NCBI RefSeq assembly: GCF_000413935.1
Contig: NZ_KE340380.1
Location: forward strand, 930,001-994,000
Length of the DNA: 64,000 bases
Reading direction: 5' to 3'
DNA from: Acinetobacter colistiniresistens
GTDB lineage: Bacteria > Pseudomonadota > Gammaproteobacteria > Pseudomonadales > Moraxellaceae
The notes beneath the pieces are model-generated. The model was not told the DNA's origin, made no database searches, and worked only from the letters and a program-made list of their open reading frames with translations. The position numbers were made by a program, and so were the translations under genes. Positions 1 to 8,553 of this stretch are shown one piece after another; position 1 is the stretch's first letter, and each line of letters starts with the position of its first letter.

Positions 1-2013
1 AAACTGCACATTCAACCAACAACTTGCCGTGACTGCATTCGGATTGGCTTGCGGCAGGTCAAATACATTACCCCAGTTGCCTTTGGCAGCAGGATAGACC
101 AAGCCTGTTTGTGTTTCTGGATCATAGCCACCCAGAATGGTATATACAGGCACACCAAACATTCTTGGTTTCAAGTAATTACCATCGGCACGATTATACC
201 AGACATTGCTTGAATTTGGCGTTTTAGGCTGAGCCACTTCCATACTACGGGTTGTTGCATTCCATTTTTTATAGCCTGTTGGCGAACTCGCATCCCAGAC
301 ATAACGATCAAATGCTGGCTGAATTTTCAAATAGGTACTATAACCAGTGTAATGGGTATATTTAGAAATACTGCTTGCGGTTGCACCACCAGACATCGCA
401 TCCCAACCATAGGCATATTTATTCAGGAAGTTAGGGACTCCATTGGCACCATCGCCTAGATTGGTGGTAGTCCAATTAAGGTTACCACGCATTTTATTTC
501 TAAACGCAATGTAACCCCACCCACTATCTGCATGATGCGCAGCCCAGAACATATTGTCACCCACAGCACCAGGATAATGCCCAAGCCCATAGTGATGCCC
601 AATCTCATGGCTAAACTCATTACCCACAGAGTCAATCAAGGTCAGCATACCATTACCACCACTTAAGCCATGGGTTGCCTCACCATTGCTATATTTACCA
701 CGGGCATAATGCGCCACGACACTTTGGGTAATTTGTGGTTGTTCCTGACTGGCCATTGAAGCACTGGTAATACCCCAATTGGCTAGGTTAATCCCAACAC
801 CAAAGGTCGATTTAGCGGTGTTCTCACGCATATCACCACTATAGACATCACCCGTAGTTGCACTGACTGAATCATAAATGACACCACTTGCTACCATGAC
901 TTTATTCAGTTTCAAGTCATCATATTTAGCGACAATCATGCGTGCTGCAGGAATCGTTTGAAAATAATCCGTACCCGCCTTTGCAGGCTCGAGCAGCATA
1001 TAATGACCTGTAGATTTCGGTGGGTCGGTCAATAGGCCTAGACGGATATTTTGCAACACCAATTCCCCCGGTGCGGCTAAATCAATATTGTCCGCAGTGA
1101 GGTCACCACTACGATTATTGACTGGATCAATCACCCGAAGATGCAGGCCTGGACGAATTTCATTCCATTTTAATGCAACCGTCCATGCTCGCTTTGAATA
1201 GCTCACTGGTGGGCGTCCATCAGTATTGGACTGATCAGAAGCTGCAATTCGTGATGGCTCTTTTAATTTAACCGTTCTGAGCAACTGATTATCCTGATAA
1301 ATTTCAACTTGTAGTTTTTGCAGATCACCCATTTCTGCCAGAGGTGTCACCAACAACAAAGCATCTTTTTCTGTGGTTAAACGCGGCATTGAATCTTTTT
1401 CATTATTTTTAGGGTTCACTACATGGCTTTGTGCAAACTGCAACATTGCAGCAAAACTGCCATTTAAATCATTGCGTAGTAACCGTGGTAATCCAAGTTT
1501 ATCGTAATCATAAAAACCTAATACCGCTTCATCGATAAGATCTTTACGAGGCTCAGGATACTTTTCTGCAACGGGTGGGACTGAAGGCGTCTCAGTATTT
1601 CCACTCCCGCCCTGATTGGGTATTTCGGTCGTGGTATTTCCTGAACCATTATTTGGCGTTTCTGGCGTGTTAGTACCAGAGCCATTATTTGGCGTCTCCG
1701 GTGTAATATTCCCCGAGCCATTATTACCTGTATTTGGTACTTCAGGCATGGTTGTACCTGCACCACTACTTCCACCACTCGGTAGCTCTGGAAGCGTATT
1801 TCCCGAGCCATTATTCGGTGTCTCAGATGTTCCGTCACCTGGTAGCTCATTGGTTCCATCACCTGGAATGAGGTTGCCATTTCCCGCAGTGGTTTGATCA
1901 TTCTTTGGTGGTTCATTATGATTTGTCCCACTTGTACTATCAGCCCCACCACCACAAGCGACCATCATGATCGACAGCAAACAGACCGTTAAATGCTTAA
2001 GTTGTAATTGCAT
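1..2013 (-). CDS. M66-type (StcE/TagA-like) zinc metalloprotease lipoprotein, 3' end outside window
   Basis: A continuous reading frame of 671 codons runs from an ATG at 2013 off the window edge, so the C-terminus is missing. A good ribosome site (GGGGA) lies six bases before the ATG. The N-terminus is a lipoprotein signal with lipobox MVAC (Cys20), followed by GGG. Residues about 27-150 are a low-complexity linker made of repeats such as PNNGSGNT, PGDGT and PSGG. The catalytic motif HEIGHHYGLGH starts at His469 and matches the HExxHxxGxGH zinc site of the M66 family (StcE, TagA), which cleaves mucin-type glycoproteins. The family is usually secreted by type II secretion. A surface-anchored or secreted protease is inferred; the substrate is not known. 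Confidence 0.85.
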   Translation of the reverse strand, partial: MQLQLKHLTVCLLSIMMVACGGGADSTSGTNHNEPPKNDQTTAGNGNLIPGDGTNELPGDGTSETPNNGSGNTLPELPSGGSSGAGTTMPEVPNTGNNGSGNITPETPNNGSGTNTPETPNNGSGNTTTEIPNQGGSGNTETPSVPPVAEKYPEPRKDLIDEAVLGFYDYDKLGLPRLLRNDLNGSFAAMLQFAQSHVVNPKNNEKDSMPRLTTEKDALLLVTPLAEMGDLQKLQVEIYQDNQLLRTVKLKEPSRIAASDQSNTDGRPPVSYSKRAWTVALKWNEIRPGLHLRVIDPVNNRSGDLTADNIDLAAPGELVLQNIRLGLLTDPPKSTGHYMLLEPAKAGTDYFQTIPAARMIVAKYDDLKLNKVMVASGVIYDSVSATTGDVYSGDMRENTAKSTFGVGINLANWGITSASMASQEQPQITQSVVAHYARGKYSNGEATHGLSGGNGMLTLIDSVGNEFSHEIGHHYGLGHYPGAVGDNMFWAAHHADSGWGYIAFRNKMRGNLNWTTTNLGDGANGVPNFLNKYAYGWDAMSGGATASSISKYTHYTGYSTYLKIQPAFDRYVWDASSPTGYKKWNATTRSMEVAQPKTPNSSNVWYNRADGNYLKPRMFGVPVYTILGGYDPETQTGLVYPAAKGNWGNVFDLPQANPNAVTASCWLNVQF

Positions 2014-2040
2014 CACATTTCCCCAAGAAAAATTTGATAG

Positions 2041-2059
2041 ATTATCGTTAATGATAAAT
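2041..2059. promoter_or_regulatory. possible Fur-like operator upstream of the M66 protease
   Basis: An imperfect dyad, TTATC then GTTAAT then GATAA, lies 28-46 bases upstream of the protease ATG. It resembles a degenerate Fur box (GATAATGATAATCATTATC) at roughly half the positions. The region is very AT-rich, so chance similarity is possible. The rest of 2060-2249 shows no gene. Confidence 0.25.
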
Positions 2060-2249
2060 TACGTTAAATAGTTAAAATTAATATAAATCATATAGTTATA
2101 TATACTAACAATTTTATTACCATCAAGGGAAATTAATTTATAGTTAAAAACAAGAAATGCTAAGTTTATGGCACACGCAAATCCCCCCAGTTTATTCACA
2201 CCTCTAAATTAAATATAAACCATCCAGCAAGCTTACCATCCCCTCATGA

Positions 2250-2567
2250 GCAAACTGCACGCTAAACAATTCATCAATTAAAGAGGATATTGATATTCAA
2301 AAAGGCGGCCGTTTAATTTTAAACAGTTCCTCTGTGCAAGGCATACAGGCCAATCAAGCAAAAGCGATTAGATCAATTCATTCAAGTGTGAGTGATGATG
2401 TACATATTGCAGATTCAGCGACCACATTCAGCTTAGATAAATCGATTATTTCTGGTGATATATACGGCTCAATCGCAATCACGCTGCAAGCTAACCTCAA
2501 CAGTATCGAAGGACAGAAATTGGTAAAATTCGTTAATCAGGTTATTTTTAAATCAGCTATAGATTAA
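2250..2567 (+). pseudogene. remnant of an unknown protein lacking a start codon
   Basis: The frame is open from just after a TGA at 2247 to a TAA at 2565-2567, about 105 codons, but has no ATG. The only usable start is a GTG at 2334, giving 77 residues with no obvious ribosome site. The peptide has alternating polar/hydrophobic stretches (KGGRLILNSSSVQGIQANQ, then ISGDIYGSIAITLQ) that resemble beta-helix or surface-protein fragments. A 9-bp hairpin overlaps the stop codon, as at a real gene end. It is probably the 3' end of a decayed gene; no function can be assigned. Confidence 0.35.
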
Positions 2568-2589
2568 ATCCAAATATAGCATTTGGATT
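2567..2589 (+). terminator. hairpin at the end of the gene remnant
   Basis: AATCCAAAT and ATTTGGATT form a perfect 9-bp stem around a 5-base loop, overlapping the stop codon of the upstream remnant. The downstream U-run is weak, so termination is only probable. Confidence 0.4.
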
Positions 2590-2683
2590 CAAATTAACAG
2601 CGATTCAATGCTTTTTACTATTCGGGATCAAACTTGAGTTGTTTTTTATACTTAAAATAAAGTTGCCCGTCGTTTATTAACAG

Positions 2684-3415
2684 TTATCGATGCAAAAACT
2701 GTTTAACATCTAATATATTGAGTTCGCCACGCCAGATCCATTTCAACTGGCTTTCAACAAAATCCTCACCCTCAAACCAGACAAACAATCCTTCCATCAT
2801 TGCGGGCCAATCTGTTTGCTCAATTTGATTTTTACCTGAAATCACAGCAAGGATTGCCGCAATAATCGTGTCATGGCTAACAGCCAAACTCAGACCATTC
2901 TGTTGTGTGGGATGCGTATGGTAAAGCAATTCAAGTACATCAAACACACCTGTAATCGGATGCTTCATGCCCGGTAATGCATTATTCACAAAACTATTAA
3001 TAAACCCCAAAGCTCCCTGCTTGCGAAAATACGGGGCCGCTTGCTGTATGTCCAACACAAAACTACCAGGCTCAACCAATAAACGCTGTTCCACAATTTC
3101 AATACGATGGGTATTCACGGCTTTACGGGTCTGGTCAGCCCCTTCAATCATTAAGGCTGCAGTATCCACACAACGCTGAATTGGGCTTGAAATACAATGC
3201 TGGATTGCACGATCACTATGCTGGCTTAAATATTCACCCCAAGCATAGGCCAACTCTCGCCCCTGTTCAGTCAACTGTAGATCATAACCCGCCAAGCCCT
3301 GTCCATTCACCAACTCACGTAGGGAATGACGAGTAAATAACGTCACAGGTGTTGAAGCATCGGGTAATAAATCAATTGCTTCAAACATGCTTTTAGGCAA
3401 TAAATGCAGGGCCAT
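2684..3415 (-). CDS. histidine phosphatase family protein
   Basis: About 243 residues. The N-terminal TLFTRHSLRE carries the RH catalytic core of the phosphoglycerate-mutase/acid-phosphatase clan, and SHDTIIAAIL near residue 185 supplies the second histidine typical of these enzymes. The clan transfers phosphate through a phospho-histidine; the substrate cannot be read from sequence. I prefer the ATG at 3415; the frame extends to a TTG at 3433, but that gives no better ribosome site. It lies 51 bases downstream of cysQ on the same strand and may be cotranscribed with it. Confidence 0.75.
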   Translation of the reverse strand: MALHLLPKSMFEAIDLLPDASTPVTLFTRHSLRELVNGQGLAGYDLQLTEQGRELAYAWGEYLSQHSDRAIQHCISSPIQRCVDTAALMIEGADQTRKAVNTHRIEIVEQRLLVEPGSFVLDIQQAAPYFRKQGALGFINSFVNNALPGMKHPITGVFDVLELLYHTHPTQQNGLSLAVSHDTIIAAILAVISGKNQIEQTDWPAMMEGLFVWFEGEDFVESQLKWIWRGELNILDVKQFLHR

Positions 3416-3466
3416 ATTCACACACAAAATCAAATTTAATCCACTATACCATGTGCAAGATGACTC

Positions 3467-4324
3467 TCAATCTAAAATGCCAGAATGAGCCAAGGCCTGG
3501 TAAGCAATTTTTTTGCAATGTTGATCTCGATAAGCGATAAAGCCGCCATTCAAGACTGTTTCACGCTGGTTATACATAAAAGGTTTTTCGTCCAAGGTCA
3601 TCAACCCACCACCGATACTTTCCAGTAAAGCCTGTCCTGAGCTGGTATCCCATTCAGAGGTCGGATGGAAACGAGGATAAATATCAATTTCCCCTTCCAG
3701 CATCATACAAAATTTATAAGCACTGCCCGCCTCACGCCGCTCTACCTGACGACTCTGTAAGATTGGCTCAATAAAATTTTTATACTTTGGATTTTTGCTG
3801 TTGTGACTCAAGCCAATTTGCAGTGGTGCTGCCAAGTCATGTTCTTCTAACTGATATTGCGCCCATTCTTGTCGGCTAAAGCTATATTTATAAGGTCGTT
3901 GCGAGGTGTAACCGATATACATCACCTGTTCGCACGGCACTGCAATAATCGCAAAAGTGGTTTTATGTTCTTCAATCAAACTGAGATTAATGGTGAATTC
4001 ATCACGCTCATGGATAAATTCCTTAGTACCATCTAGCGGGTCCAACATCCAGCAGCGCTGCCATGCCGCACGTGCAGAATAATCGCTTTCTTCTGACAAC
4101 ACGGGTAATTGTGGTGTCACTGTTGCTAAATGCTTCAATAAAAAGTGATTTACTTTTAAATCGGCTTGCGTAACTGGGGAATCATCACTTTTTTCCTGAA
4201 TATTAAATTCGCAACCCGCACAATAACTTTGGTATTCTTCCAGCAATATTTGACTAGCCTGCACCATAATTGGAACAAGTTGTGTAATTAACTGATCTTG
4301 TGGGGCAAGCGTTTTTATAAACAT
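3467..4324 (-). CDS. cysQ: 3'(2'),5'-bisphosphate nucleotidase CysQ
   Basis: 285 residues of the inositol-monophosphatase superfamily. The signature LDPLDGTKEF, the upstream SEES metal-binding segment and the C-terminal SEWDTSSGQALLESIGG are all present. CysQ removes the 3'-phosphate of PAP, recycling the by-product of sulfate assimilation. An AAGG sequence lies 7-10 bases before the ATG. The divergent gene begins only 11 bases away, so its promoter must lie inside the neighbour's coding region. Confidence 0.88.
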   Translation of the reverse strand: MFIKTLAPQDQLITQLVPIMVQASQILLEEYQSYCAGCEFNIQEKSDDSPVTQADLKVNHFLLKHLATVTPQLPVLSEESDYSARAAWQRCWMLDPLDGTKEFIHERDEFTINLSLIEEHKTTFAIIAVPCEQVMYIGYTSQRPYKYSFSRQEWAQYQLEEHDLAAPLQIGLSHNSKNPKYKNFIEPILQSRQVERREAGSAYKFCMMLEGEIDIYPRFHPTSEWDTSSGQALLESIGGGLMTLDEKPFMYNQRETVLNGGFIAYRDQHCKKIAYQALAHSGILD

Positions 4325-4335
4325 AGACCAACCTT

Positions 4336-5037
4336 ATGTCATATTCAGATTTACAGCAGCCGATTGCCATGTTTGACATGGACGGCACATTACTCGATTT
4401 AGCCTTTGATGATTTGATTTGGAATCATTGTTTGCCTGAACGACATGCTCAAGTGCATCAATGCACACTTGCACAAAGCCAACAGACCTTATTTCAATTT
4501 TACCAACAACATAAGCATACACTATCTTGGTACTCTTCGGCGTACTGGACGGCTAAAGTAGGTGTTGATGTGTTGCAACTGCAATACGAGCATCGTGAAA
4601 AAATCCGTGCAAGAACTGGGTGCCATCAACTGTTACAACAGTTAAATGCGCAAGGCTATCGCTGTTGGCTACTCACCAATGCCGATCGTGCCAGCCTAAA
4701 ACTCAAACTTGAAAATGTCGAACTAAGCCCTTACTTTGAACTTATGATCAGTAGCGAAGAACTTGGGCACGCCAAAGAAGAAATCGCATTTTGGCAAAAG
4801 TTACAACAACTTCATCCATTTGACCCAGCACAAGCGGTCTTTATTGACGATACAGTTGCTGTGCTCAAAAGTGCTGAAGATTTTGGGATCACTCAACTCT
4901 TTAGCATTTTACAGCCATCTAGCGGAAAATCCGCCAGAATGGCAACAGAGCTACCCTATCCCGCACTTGATCAATTAACCGAACTCGTTGATTATCTTGA
5001 AACCAATTTACAGGTAACAGATGCCAAAACAGCATGA
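4336..5037 (+). CDS. yrfG: HAD-family nucleotidase, YrfG-like (GMP/IMP nucleotidase)
   Basis: 233 residues with all HAD motifs: MFDMDGTLLDL (nucleophile and acid/base Asp), LLTNA (motif II), a Lys in GHAKEE (motif III) and FIDDT (motif IV). The segment DGTLLDLAFDDLIWN closely resembles E. coli YrfG, and hslR follows directly, as in E. coli, where yrfG and hslR are also adjacent. YrfG dephosphorylates purine nucleotides. The start has no clear Shine-Dalgarno sequence and sits 11 bases from the divergent cysQ start. The 3' end overlaps hslR by 17 bases, suggesting translational coupling. Confidence 0.8.
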   Translation: MSYSDLQQPIAMFDMDGTLLDLAFDDLIWNHCLPERHAQVHQCTLAQSQQTLFQFYQQHKHTLSWYSSAYWTAKVGVDVLQLQYEHREKIRARTGCHQLLQQLNAQGYRCWLLTNADRASLKLKLENVELSPYFELMISSEELGHAKEEIAFWQKLQQLHPFDPAQAVFIDDTVAVLKSAEDFGITQLFSILQPSSGKSARMATELPYPALDQLTELVDYLETNLQVTDAKTA

Positions 5038-5449
5038 ACCAGACAGCATGGATGCCATGCGCATTGATAAATGGCTTTGGGCAGCACGTTTTTTTAAAAC
5101 ACGCTCGATTGCCAAGGCCGCCATTGAAGGTGGTAAAGTTCACCACAACAATGATCGGGTGAAAGTTTCCAGAGATGTCCGGATTGGAATGGAACTGACC
5201 ATTCAACAAGGTTTCGAGAAAAAAACTGTAGTGGTCAAGGCACTTTCTGCCGTCCGGGGTGGTGCTCCGGCAGCCCAGTTACTTTATGAAGAAACAACAG
5301 AAAGTATTGAGCGCAGAGAGTTGCATGCATCTCAGCGAAAATTGCATAATCTAGCCCGACCAGATCACCGGCCAAGTAAAAAAGATCGTCGTGATATCAA
5401 TCGTTTTAAACAGGAAAATGTCCAATCATGGTCTTATCATGATGAGTAG
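5021..5449 (+). CDS. hslR: ribosome-associated heat shock protein Hsp15
   Basis: About 142 residues. The S4 RNA-binding domain begins at MRIDKWLWAARFFKTRS, followed by a highly basic C-terminus rich in Lys/Arg (PSKKDRRDINRFKQE). Hsp15 binds free 50S subunits that carry a nascent chain and helps recycle stalled ribosomes. AGG lies just before the ATG at 5021; internal ATGs at 5048 and 5057 are alternative starts that would keep the S4 domain intact. It overlaps yrfG, as expected for one operon. Confidence 0.88.
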   Translation: MPKQHEPDSMDAMRIDKWLWAARFFKTRSIAKAAIEGGKVHHNNDRVKVSRDVRIGMELTIQQGFEKKTVVVKALSAVRGGAPAAQLLYEETTESIERRELHASQRKLHNLARPDHRPSKKDRRDINRFKQENVQSWSYHDE

Positions 5450-5487
5450 ATTTTGATGGATATTTTTCAATTTTGGATGCGTCATTT

Positions 5488-5504
5488 TGTGTCGCATAGA
5501 CACA
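5488..5504. promoter_or_regulatory. inverted repeat in the recA upstream region
   Basis: TGTGTC, a 5-base spacer, then GACACA form a perfect 6-bp dyad about 115 bases upstream of recA. It has no U-run, so it is unlikely to terminate hslR. It could be an operator. A TAGAAT box at 5514-5519 is a possible -10. No LexA-type CTGT-N8-ACAG box is visible. Confidence 0.4.
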
Positions 5505-5543
5505 GATCAGATGTAGAATAAACAACGAGAATCTGCCACTATA

Positions 5544-5582
5544 CTCAAGTCCCAACAAGTTGAGATTCAATACATCCACTTG
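5544..5582 (+). promoter_or_regulatory. recA 5' leader with competing hairpins
   Basis: CTCAA (5544-5548) can pair with TTGAG (5560-5564). The overlapping CAAGT (5546-5550 or 5556-5560) can instead pair with ACTTG (5578-5582), so the two folds exclude each other. The segment ends 37 bases before the recA start. A structured recA 5' UTR that affects RecA levels has been reported in A. baumannii; that this is the same device is an inference. Confidence 0.4.
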
Positions 5583-5619
5583 GGTTAGTCGTTAAGAAAT
5601 AAAGTTTTGAGGTTTTGAG

Positions 5620-6666
5620 ATGGATGATAATAAAAGTAAGGCGTTACAAGCTGCGTTAAGCCAGATTGAAAAACAATTTGGTAAAAATACAGTGATGCGC
5701 TTAGGTGATAACACAGTACAAGCCGTTGAAGCGGTTTCTACAGGTTCTTTAACACTTGATATTGCATTAGGGATTGGCGGATTACCAAAAGGCCGTATCA
5801 TTGAAATCTACGGTCCTGAATCATCGGGTAAAACGACCATGACATTACAGGCGATTGCTCAATGTCAAAAGAATGGCGGTACTTGTGCCTTTATCGATGC
5901 GGAACATGCATTAGATCCAGAATATGCACGCAAGCTTGGTGTCGATATTGATAATCTTTTGGTTTCACAACCAGACCACGGTGAGCAAGCACTTGAAATT
6001 GCAGATATGCTGGTGCGTTCTGGTGCAATCGATTTAATCGTTGTCGACTCTGTTGCAGCATTGACCCCAAAAGCTGAAATCGAAGGCGAAATGGGTGACT
6101 CACATATGGGCTTACAAGCACGTTTAATGAGTCAGGCTTTACGTAAAATCACAGGTAATGCAAAGCGCTCGAACTGTATGGTGATCTTCATTAACCAAAT
6201 CCGTATGAAGATTGGTGTGATGTTTGGTAGCCCAGAAACCACAACAGGTGGTAACGCACTTAAATTCTATGCCTCTGTACGTTTAGACATTCGCCGTATC
6301 GGTCAAGTCAAAGAAGGCGACGAGATTACGGGTAACGAAACACGCGTTAAAGTTGTAAAAAATAAAATGGCACCTCCTTTCAAAGAAGCCGTGTTCCAGA
6401 TTATGTACGGTAAAGGGACTAATCAACTCGGTGAATTGGTTGATCTTGCAGTTCAACAAGACATCGTACAAAAAGCGGGTGCTTGGTATTCTTATCAAGG
6501 CAATAAAATTGGCCAAGGTAAGAACAATGTGATTCGTCATTTTGAAGAAAACTCAGCAATGGCTCAAGAAATTGAAAAGCTGATTCGCGAACAACTACTC
6601 ACCAAGAACAAACCAACTGAAAATACAGAAATTGAAGAAGAAGAACCAGATTTCTTAGAAAGCTAA
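5620..6666 (+). CDS. recA: recombinase RecA
   Basis: 348 residues, the usual length. Walker [10 protein letters not shown] spans about residues 65-73, and the Walker B region [10 protein letters not shown], the MSQALRKI stretch and [14 protein letters not shown] are conserved. RecA coats single-stranded DNA, drives strand exchange and stimulates self-cleavage of LexA/UmuD-like proteins. The acidic tail [12 protein letters not shown] is intact. recX follows after a terminator, the standard pairing. Acinetobacter lacks LexA, and no LexA box is seen here, so DNA-damage control must work differently. Confidence 0.98.
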   Translation: MDDNKSKALQAALSQIEKQFGKNTVMRLGDNTVQAVEAVSTGSLTLDIALGIGGLPKGRIIEIYGPESSGKTTMTLQAIAQCQKNGGTCAFIDAEHALDPEYARKLGVDIDNLLVSQPDHGEQALEIADMLVRSGAIDLIVVDSVAALTPKAEIEGEMGDSHMGLQARLMSQALRKITGNAKRSNCMVIFINQIRMKIGVMFGSPETTTGGNALKFYASVRLDIRRIGQVKEGDEITGNETRVKVVKNKMAPPFKEAVFQIMYGKGTNQLGELVDLAVQQDIVQKAGAWYSYQGNKIGQGKNNVIRHFEENSAMAQEIEKLIREQLLTKNKPTENTEIEEEEPDFLES

Positions 6667-6670
6667 ACTG

Positions 6671-6695
6671 AAACGCCCTTCGGGGCGTTTTTCTT
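6671..6695 (+). terminator. intrinsic terminator after recA
   Basis: AAACGCCC, a TTCG tetraloop and GGGCGTTT, followed by TTCTTT. This is a compact, strong terminator that should separate recA from recX, allowing occasional read-through. Confidence 0.85.
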
Positions 6696-6713
6696 TAATG
6701 AAGGAAATAAATT

Positions 6714-7202
6714 TTGTTTAACTCTAACAATGAAAAAACTGAAAAGCCTAAAACACTCACTGGTTCGAGATTACGCTCATATGCCTTTGCTCTACTCACG
6801 CGTCGCGATTATTCCCAAGCTGAATTAATTGCCAAGCTGAATCAATATGCGATCAACCCAGAAGAAGTCGCAACACTGGTCGAAGAGTTAGCACAACAAA
6901 ATTATCAAAGTGATCAACGAGTCGCCGAACTCACCCTAGCGAGCCAACTCAGAAAAGGCAAAGGTTTGCAACGCATTAAACAAGCGCTGAAAGCCAAACA
7001 ACTCGATGCTGAGCTAATTACTGAAGAACTTGAAGAGGTCGATTGGCTTGATCAAGCCTATCAGCTTAAAGTTAAAAAGTTTGGAGAAGAAGTGGCAACT
7101 GATCCAAAAATCAAGGCGAGACAAATTCGGTTTTTACAATACCGTGGCTTTGATATGGGAGTTATTATGAAAACGGTTGCTCGAACGAGCGGAGAAGAAT
7201 AA
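6714..7202 (+). CDS. recX: regulatory protein RecX
   Basis: About 162 residues of helical three-helix repeats, including RSYAFALLTRRDYSQAELIAKL and KGKGLQRIKQALKAKQLD, typical of RecX. RecX caps or disassembles RecA filaments. The start is read as TTG at 6714, since AAGGAA lies 7 bases upstream and no in-frame ATG precedes the conserved region. It follows recA behind a terminator, and its stop codon lies a few bases from the 3' end of the opposing SRP RNA gene. Confidence 0.88.
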   Translation: MFNSNNEKTEKPKTLTGSRLRSYAFALLTRRDYSQAELIAKLNQYAINPEEVATLVEELAQQNYQSDQRVAELTLASQLRKGKGLQRIKQALKAKQLDAELITEELEEVDWLDQAYQLKVKKFGEEVATDPKIKARQIRFLQYRGFDMGVIMKTVARTSGEE

Positions 7203-7205
7203 ATG

Positions 7206-7322
<117 letters not shown>

Positions 7323-7329
7323 CTGACAA

Positions 7330-7357
7330 AGTATAGAGATTTTTACCTGAGTTGCAA
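7330..7357 (-). promoter_or_regulatory. sigma70 promoter of the SRP RNA gene
   Basis: On the minus strand TTGCAA (7357-7352) and TATACT (7335-7330) are separated by 16 bases. Transcription would begin about 7-8 bases further on, at the first paired base of the SRP RNA. Confidence 0.7.
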
Positions 7358-7632
7358 GACTTCTCGCTGTTTTTCCGCAAGTTTTGCATTCAACTGCCTA
7401 ATTCCTCGTCAACTGCTATATATTTGTTATCTATTCACTTTCAACACGAACAAACATTAAACAACAACCTCGTAATTTCCCGCAAAAGTGCTTGAAGATT
7501 GTAAATGCTTATTGCATTTAAATGAGTTGCTGTTTTAATGGCTTAATCAAAAATCTATATCTAGTGTGTTGCAAGTAAAAAGTGAAGACTTTTCGACCAC
7601 AGCTTTATTTTTCAACTTATGGATGAATTTTT

Positions 7633-8490
7633 ATGCTAAAAAAGCATTCCGTACTTTTTATTGCCCTGCTCAGTAGTGCGCATTTATATGCCAATGTTCC
7701 AATTGAATCGCGCTCTTTGAGTCAACAACAAGCCAATAATGTTGTTGCTGGTACTCCTAGCCTAAACTGGGAAATCATGCAAAAGAACCAGAAGCTTGAA
7801 GAAGAAATTCGTAAGCTCCGTGGTCAGCTTGAAGAACATGACAATGCCATTGAGCAATTAAAAAAAGAACTGAGCAATCGCTACACTGACCTAGATCAAC
7901 GCTTAGAGCTGCTTTCGCAAAAAATTGATCCACCAGAAGATCATCCAGAAGCCCAAGATGGAACTGCTCCTGCGGCAACCGCCAATGCCGAGGCAGCAGC
8001 GCCCGTGATTGCACCAACAGCTCCAGCGCAACAGCAACAGGCTGCCCCATCGAAAGCAGAACCTGCTGCAGATCAACCACCAGCCAATACAGCGACAACA
8101 AACAATACCACCAATCAAATCGAGCTCGAAAAAGCAGCCTATACCGTTGCACTCGACGCTTATAAACAAGGCGGTGCAAAAAAAGCCATTCAACCAATGC
8201 AGAACTTCATCAAAAACCATCCCAATGGAATTTATGTTGGTAATGCATACTTTTGGCTAGCTGAGTTTTATTTAGCCGTTGAGCCTGTAGATTATAAAGC
8301 TGCAAAGCAAAACTATAATATTGTTGCGACTCGCTATCCAAACTCAGCAAAAGCATCTCGTGCTGTCTATCAACTCTATAGTATTGCCAAAGAAGTGGAT
8401 AAGAATACCGCCTTAGCCAATCAATACAGAAGTAAACTCTTAAGCCAATATCCGCAATCAGAAGAAGCGAAATTCATTCAGAAAAAGTAG
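7633..8490 (+). CDS. cpoB: Tol-Pal coordinator CpoB (YbgF-like)
   Basis: 285 residues. A signal peptide (MLKKHSVLFIALLSSAHLYA) precedes a coiled coil at about residues 50-98 that would trimerise, then an Ala/Pro/Gln-rich linker, then C-terminal TPR repeats from about residue 160 (YTVALDAYKQGGAKKAIQPM). CpoB is periplasmic and links PBP1B with the Tol-Pal machine during constriction. Usually it sits next to pal; here it stands alone after the SRP RNA gene. The 275 bases upstream (7358-7632) hold a short AAATGC/GCATTT hairpin near 7502 and nothing else I recognise. Confidence 0.8.
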   Translation: MLKKHSVLFIALLSSAHLYANVPIESRSLSQQQANNVVAGTPSLNWEIMQKNQKLEEEIRKLRGQLEEHDNAIEQLKKELSNRYTDLDQRLELLSQKIDPPEDHPEAQDGTAPAATANAEAAAPVIAPTAPAQQQQAAPSKAEPAADQPPANTATTNNTTNQIELEKAAYTVALDAYKQGGAKKAIQPMQNFIKNHPNGIYVGNAYFWLAEFYLAVEPVDYKAAKQNYNIVATRYPNSAKASRAVYQLYSIAKEVDKNTALANQYRSKLLSQYPQSEEAKFIQKK

Positions 8491-8500
8491 TTTTCTTTTT

Positions 8501-8542
8501 GCAATAAAAAAGCCAGTCGATCAGAACTGGCTTTTTTATTGC
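8501..8542. terminator. bidirectional terminator between cpoB and ppiD
   Basis: GCAATAAAAAAGCCAGT pairs with ACTGGCTTTTTTATTGC, 17 bp around an 8-base loop. A and T runs on both sides allow it to end both converging transcripts. Confidence 0.9.
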
Positions 8543-8553
8543 TTAGAACAAAC

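Noticed and set aside
1518..1955. 145-residue open frame on the minus strand in another frame
   Set aside because: It is a shadow inside the M66 protease gene created by its repetitive linker; it has no ribosome site and its peptide is low complexity.
5450..5619. LexA (SOS) box upstream of recA
   Set aside because: No CTGT-N8-ACAG arrangement is present; the TGTGTC/GACACA dyad has the wrong spacing.
7775..8220. Two minus-strand open frames opposite cpoB
   Set aside because: They result from the Ala/Pro/Gln-rich linker of cpoB; the peptides are rich in Trp and Cys with no plausible fold.
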